This document shows, piece by piece, positions 5,671 to 6,819 of a stretch of 6,819 bases of DNA (positions within the stretch are counted from its first letter, which is position 1; each line of letters starts with the position of its first letter). Source of the DNA: an uncultured Actinomycetes bacterium (GTDB lineage Bacteria; Actinomycetota; Thermoleophilia; Solirubrobacterales; Solirubrobacteraceae); assembly GCA_937888775.1 (NCBI GenBank), contig CALAQT010000495.1, positions 1 through 6,819 on the forward strand. The letters run 5' to 3'. Below the pieces are notes generated by a model. That model was not told the DNA's origin and searched no databases. It was given only the letters and a program-made list of their open reading frames with translations. The position numbers and the translations under genes are program-made.

Positions 5671-6072
5671 GTGGACTACAAGCTGGAACTCATCGTCATG
5701 CCGGTTGCGGACATGGATCGCGCGAAGGCGTTCTACAGCGAGCGGGTTGGATTTCATGTCGACGTTGATCATCGTGGCGGCGGTGACTTCCGCGTCATCC
5801 AGCTCACTCCACCGGGCTCGGCCTGCTCGATCACGTTGATGCGAAACCCCGAGCGGGCGGGGGCCGTCCAGGGGCTGCACCTTGTCGTGCAGGACATCGA
5901 AGCTGCGCGAGCTGATCTTGTCTCCAGAAACGTCGAGATCAGCCAGCCGTTTCACTTCGGCCCTGAGGGCCAGACGCCCGGCCTTGACCCCGATCGGCGC
6001 AACTACGGGTCGTTCGCGTCGTTCAACGATCCCGACGGCAACAGCTGGATGGTGCAGGAGGTCAAGCGTTGA
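5671..6072 (+). CDS. VOC-family (glyoxalase/bleomycin resistance fold) protein
   Basis: This 133-residue single-domain VOC protein has both repeat halves. The first (residues about 3-58) has LELIVMPVADMDRAKAFYSE, then GFHVDVDHRGGGDFRVIQL and TPPGSACSITLM. The second (about 65-130) has VQGLHLVVQDIEAARADLVS and the closing YGSFASFNDPDGNSWMVQE. H70 and E130 occupy positions that serve as metal ligands in enzymatic members, whereas the matching first-half ligands are not obvious, so activity and substrate cannot be assigned. The GTG start at 5671 has GGGAG (5661-5665) five bases upstream and coincides with the start of homology; the frame is open to 5539, but that extension is not family-like. 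It stands alone, 468 bp from the SRPBCC fragment on the same strand. The protein looks intact. Confidence 0.9.
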   Translation: MDYKLELIVMPVADMDRAKAFYSERVGFHVDVDHRGGGDFRVIQLTPPGSACSITLMRNPERAGAVQGLHLVVQDIEAARADLVSRNVEISQPFHFGPEGQTPGLDPDRRNYGSFASFNDPDGNSWMVQEVKR

Positions 6073-6714
6073 AGCACTGGGTGCGTCTGTCGTACGCCCT
6101 TTCGCCGAGCGGTCGGCCCGGAACGTCCGCTCTGCACGGAATCAGCGTTGGTCGCCTCCCGACGAGACTTCCCCATTGTCGCCAACTCGATCGTGAGGTT
6201 TCGCGACGTCGGGCTGAACAAAGCAGTCGTCCGCGGCGGGGCCCACGGTCGTCTGCTGATGCTGCGAGAGCAGCCGCGGCCCACGGCCCCCGATCTAGGT
6301 GACGGCATTGCGTGTTTCCAACTCAAAGATGCATTCCCGGGTCGGCGATCCTGTGTTCCCCCGCGCACGAGCCGACTCGGTCACTCTGCGATAGCAGGCG
6401 GATCGAGGCCGGGAGCAATTCCGGGTCGAATGTCAACCACATCGTCGGCGCGGGACCTGTCTCTGCGCCCCCAGACAGGAGGGCCGCGCGCGGCTCGTCC
6501 CTTATGGCCACTGGTGCCGCGAGGGTAAGTGGCGGCACCGCAACTCTTCCGCGCCCCCGAGTCTCGCGGTGCCGCCGTTCGTGGCATCGGATGATGGGGC
6601 GTCCCCCTTGACTTCCGCTAGGCGGCACCCAGGTCCAATGGGGATGGCGCGCCAACCGAGGGCGGTGCTTAGTAGTGCTCTGGTAGGTGGTGGGAAGGGT
6701 TATGTAGCCCGACG
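6073..6714. other. Mostly non-coding stretch right of the VOC gene
   Basis: No gene can be supported with confidence. The most protein-like segment is in the plus frame from TTG 6148 to about 6310 (FPIVANSIVRFRDVGLNKAV, then RGGAHGRLLMLREQ). It has GC-rich third positions but degrades into low-complexity R/P/S residues and ends at 6528. It has no recognised family and could be a gene remnant. The 3' half holds the alternating GGTGCCGC(C) repeats at 6513-6629. Confidence 0.45.
6513..6629. repeat. Four alternating GGTGCCGC(C) inverted repeats
   Basis: GGTGCCGC (6513-6520), GGCGGCACC (6531-6539), GGTGCCGCC (6568-6576) and GGCGGCACC (6621-6629) alternate in orientation. Copies 2 and 3 extend to perfect 11-bp arms, GGCGGCACCGC (6531-6541) and GCGGTGCCGCC (6566-6576). 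Their 24-base loop contains a further ACTC/GAGT pairing. Copy 1 can pair with 2, 2 with 3, or 3 with 4, so the structures exclude each other. No T-run follows the main hairpin. Confidence 0.6.
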
Positions 6715-6819
6715 GTGAACTTGGTTGGCATGGTTGCTGCCAGTGTGATGGGCATCGGGATCGATGAGGAGATGGTTGGGGTTGCGCCGGCGGTGGTCGA
6801 TCGGTTGGCGGTGTACTTC
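6715..6819 (+). CDS. 5' end of an unidentified gene running off the window
   Basis: The frame is open from 6676 to the right edge without a stop. Starting at GTG 6715 or ATG 6730 it reads MVAASVMGIGIDEEMVGVAP, then AVVDRLAVYF from the ATG. G/C predominates at third positions, with valine and glycine abundant. No family can be named from about 30 residues; a transposase or an exported protein are both possible. The ribosome binding site is poor for both starts (GGTGA at 6714-6718 lies 11 bases before the ATG), so the real start may be one of the later ATGs. It is incomplete at the 3' end. Confidence 0.4.
   Translation, partial: MNLVGMVAASVMGIGIDEEMVGVAPAVVDRLAVYF

Noticed and set aside
1..6819. 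CRISPR array or rRNA/tRNA genes
   Set aside because: I saw no regularly spaced short repeats and no rRNA-like or complete tRNA-like sequence on either strand.

Overview
The window is GC-rich. Its genes have G/C-rich third codon positions, several GTG starts and 4-base GTGA gene overlaps. Together with the families present (VapBC45-type toxin-antitoxin, DUF899, ArsR plus AHSA1/SRPBCC pair, a GC-rich VOC protein), this suggests an actinomycete-grade bacterium. A soil Thermoleophilia/Solirubrobacterales-like or mycobacterial-like host would fit, but this is inference; there is no rRNA or other marker gene.

Layout, left to right. Positions 1-666 hold no convincing intact gene. Positions 667-1781 (+) carry a two-gene toxin-antitoxin operon: an antitoxin with an N-terminal helix-turn-helix and a C-terminal DUF433 domain, overlapping by 4 bases a VapC45-type PIN-like toxin. 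Two degenerate direct repeats of about 105 bp (409-513 and 1865-1970) bracket this operon. Positions 1782-2340 are otherwise empty. Positions 2341-3399 (-) encode an orphan exported protein with a signal peptide and eight cysteines.

Positions 3473-5202 form a divergent cluster. Leftwards run a DUF899 thioredoxin-like protein with a CPVC motif (3642-4397) and, overlapping its stop, the broken 5' end of a DUF2182 membrane protein (3473-3645). Rightwards run an ArsR-family repressor (4449-4766) and, overlapping its stop, an AHSA1/SRPBCC protein (4763-5202) split by a one-base frameshift. The 51-bp divergent region has a perfect TATAAT seven bases before the arsR ATG, which implies a leaderless transcript. 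It lies inside a 26-bp dyad (arms matching 8 of 10) that looks like the repressor's own operator. Both frameshifts fall at runs of five G where six would restore the reading frame, so they may be base-calling errors or a shared slippage signature.

Positions 5203-5670 are non-coding and contain a dense run of palindromes (5316-5398). A VOC/glyoxalase-fold protein follows (5671-6072). The rest is largely non-coding, with four alternating copies of a GGTGCCGC(C) element that could form mutually exclusive hairpins (6513-6629). A reading frame that runs off the right edge begins near 6715 or 6730.

The two features that best repay a second look are the repeat-bracketed toxin-antitoxin module and the divergent ArsR/DUF899 control region with its paired G5 frameshifts. 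I did not find a clearly unprecedented system. The novelty lies in the arrangement and in the regulatory DNA.
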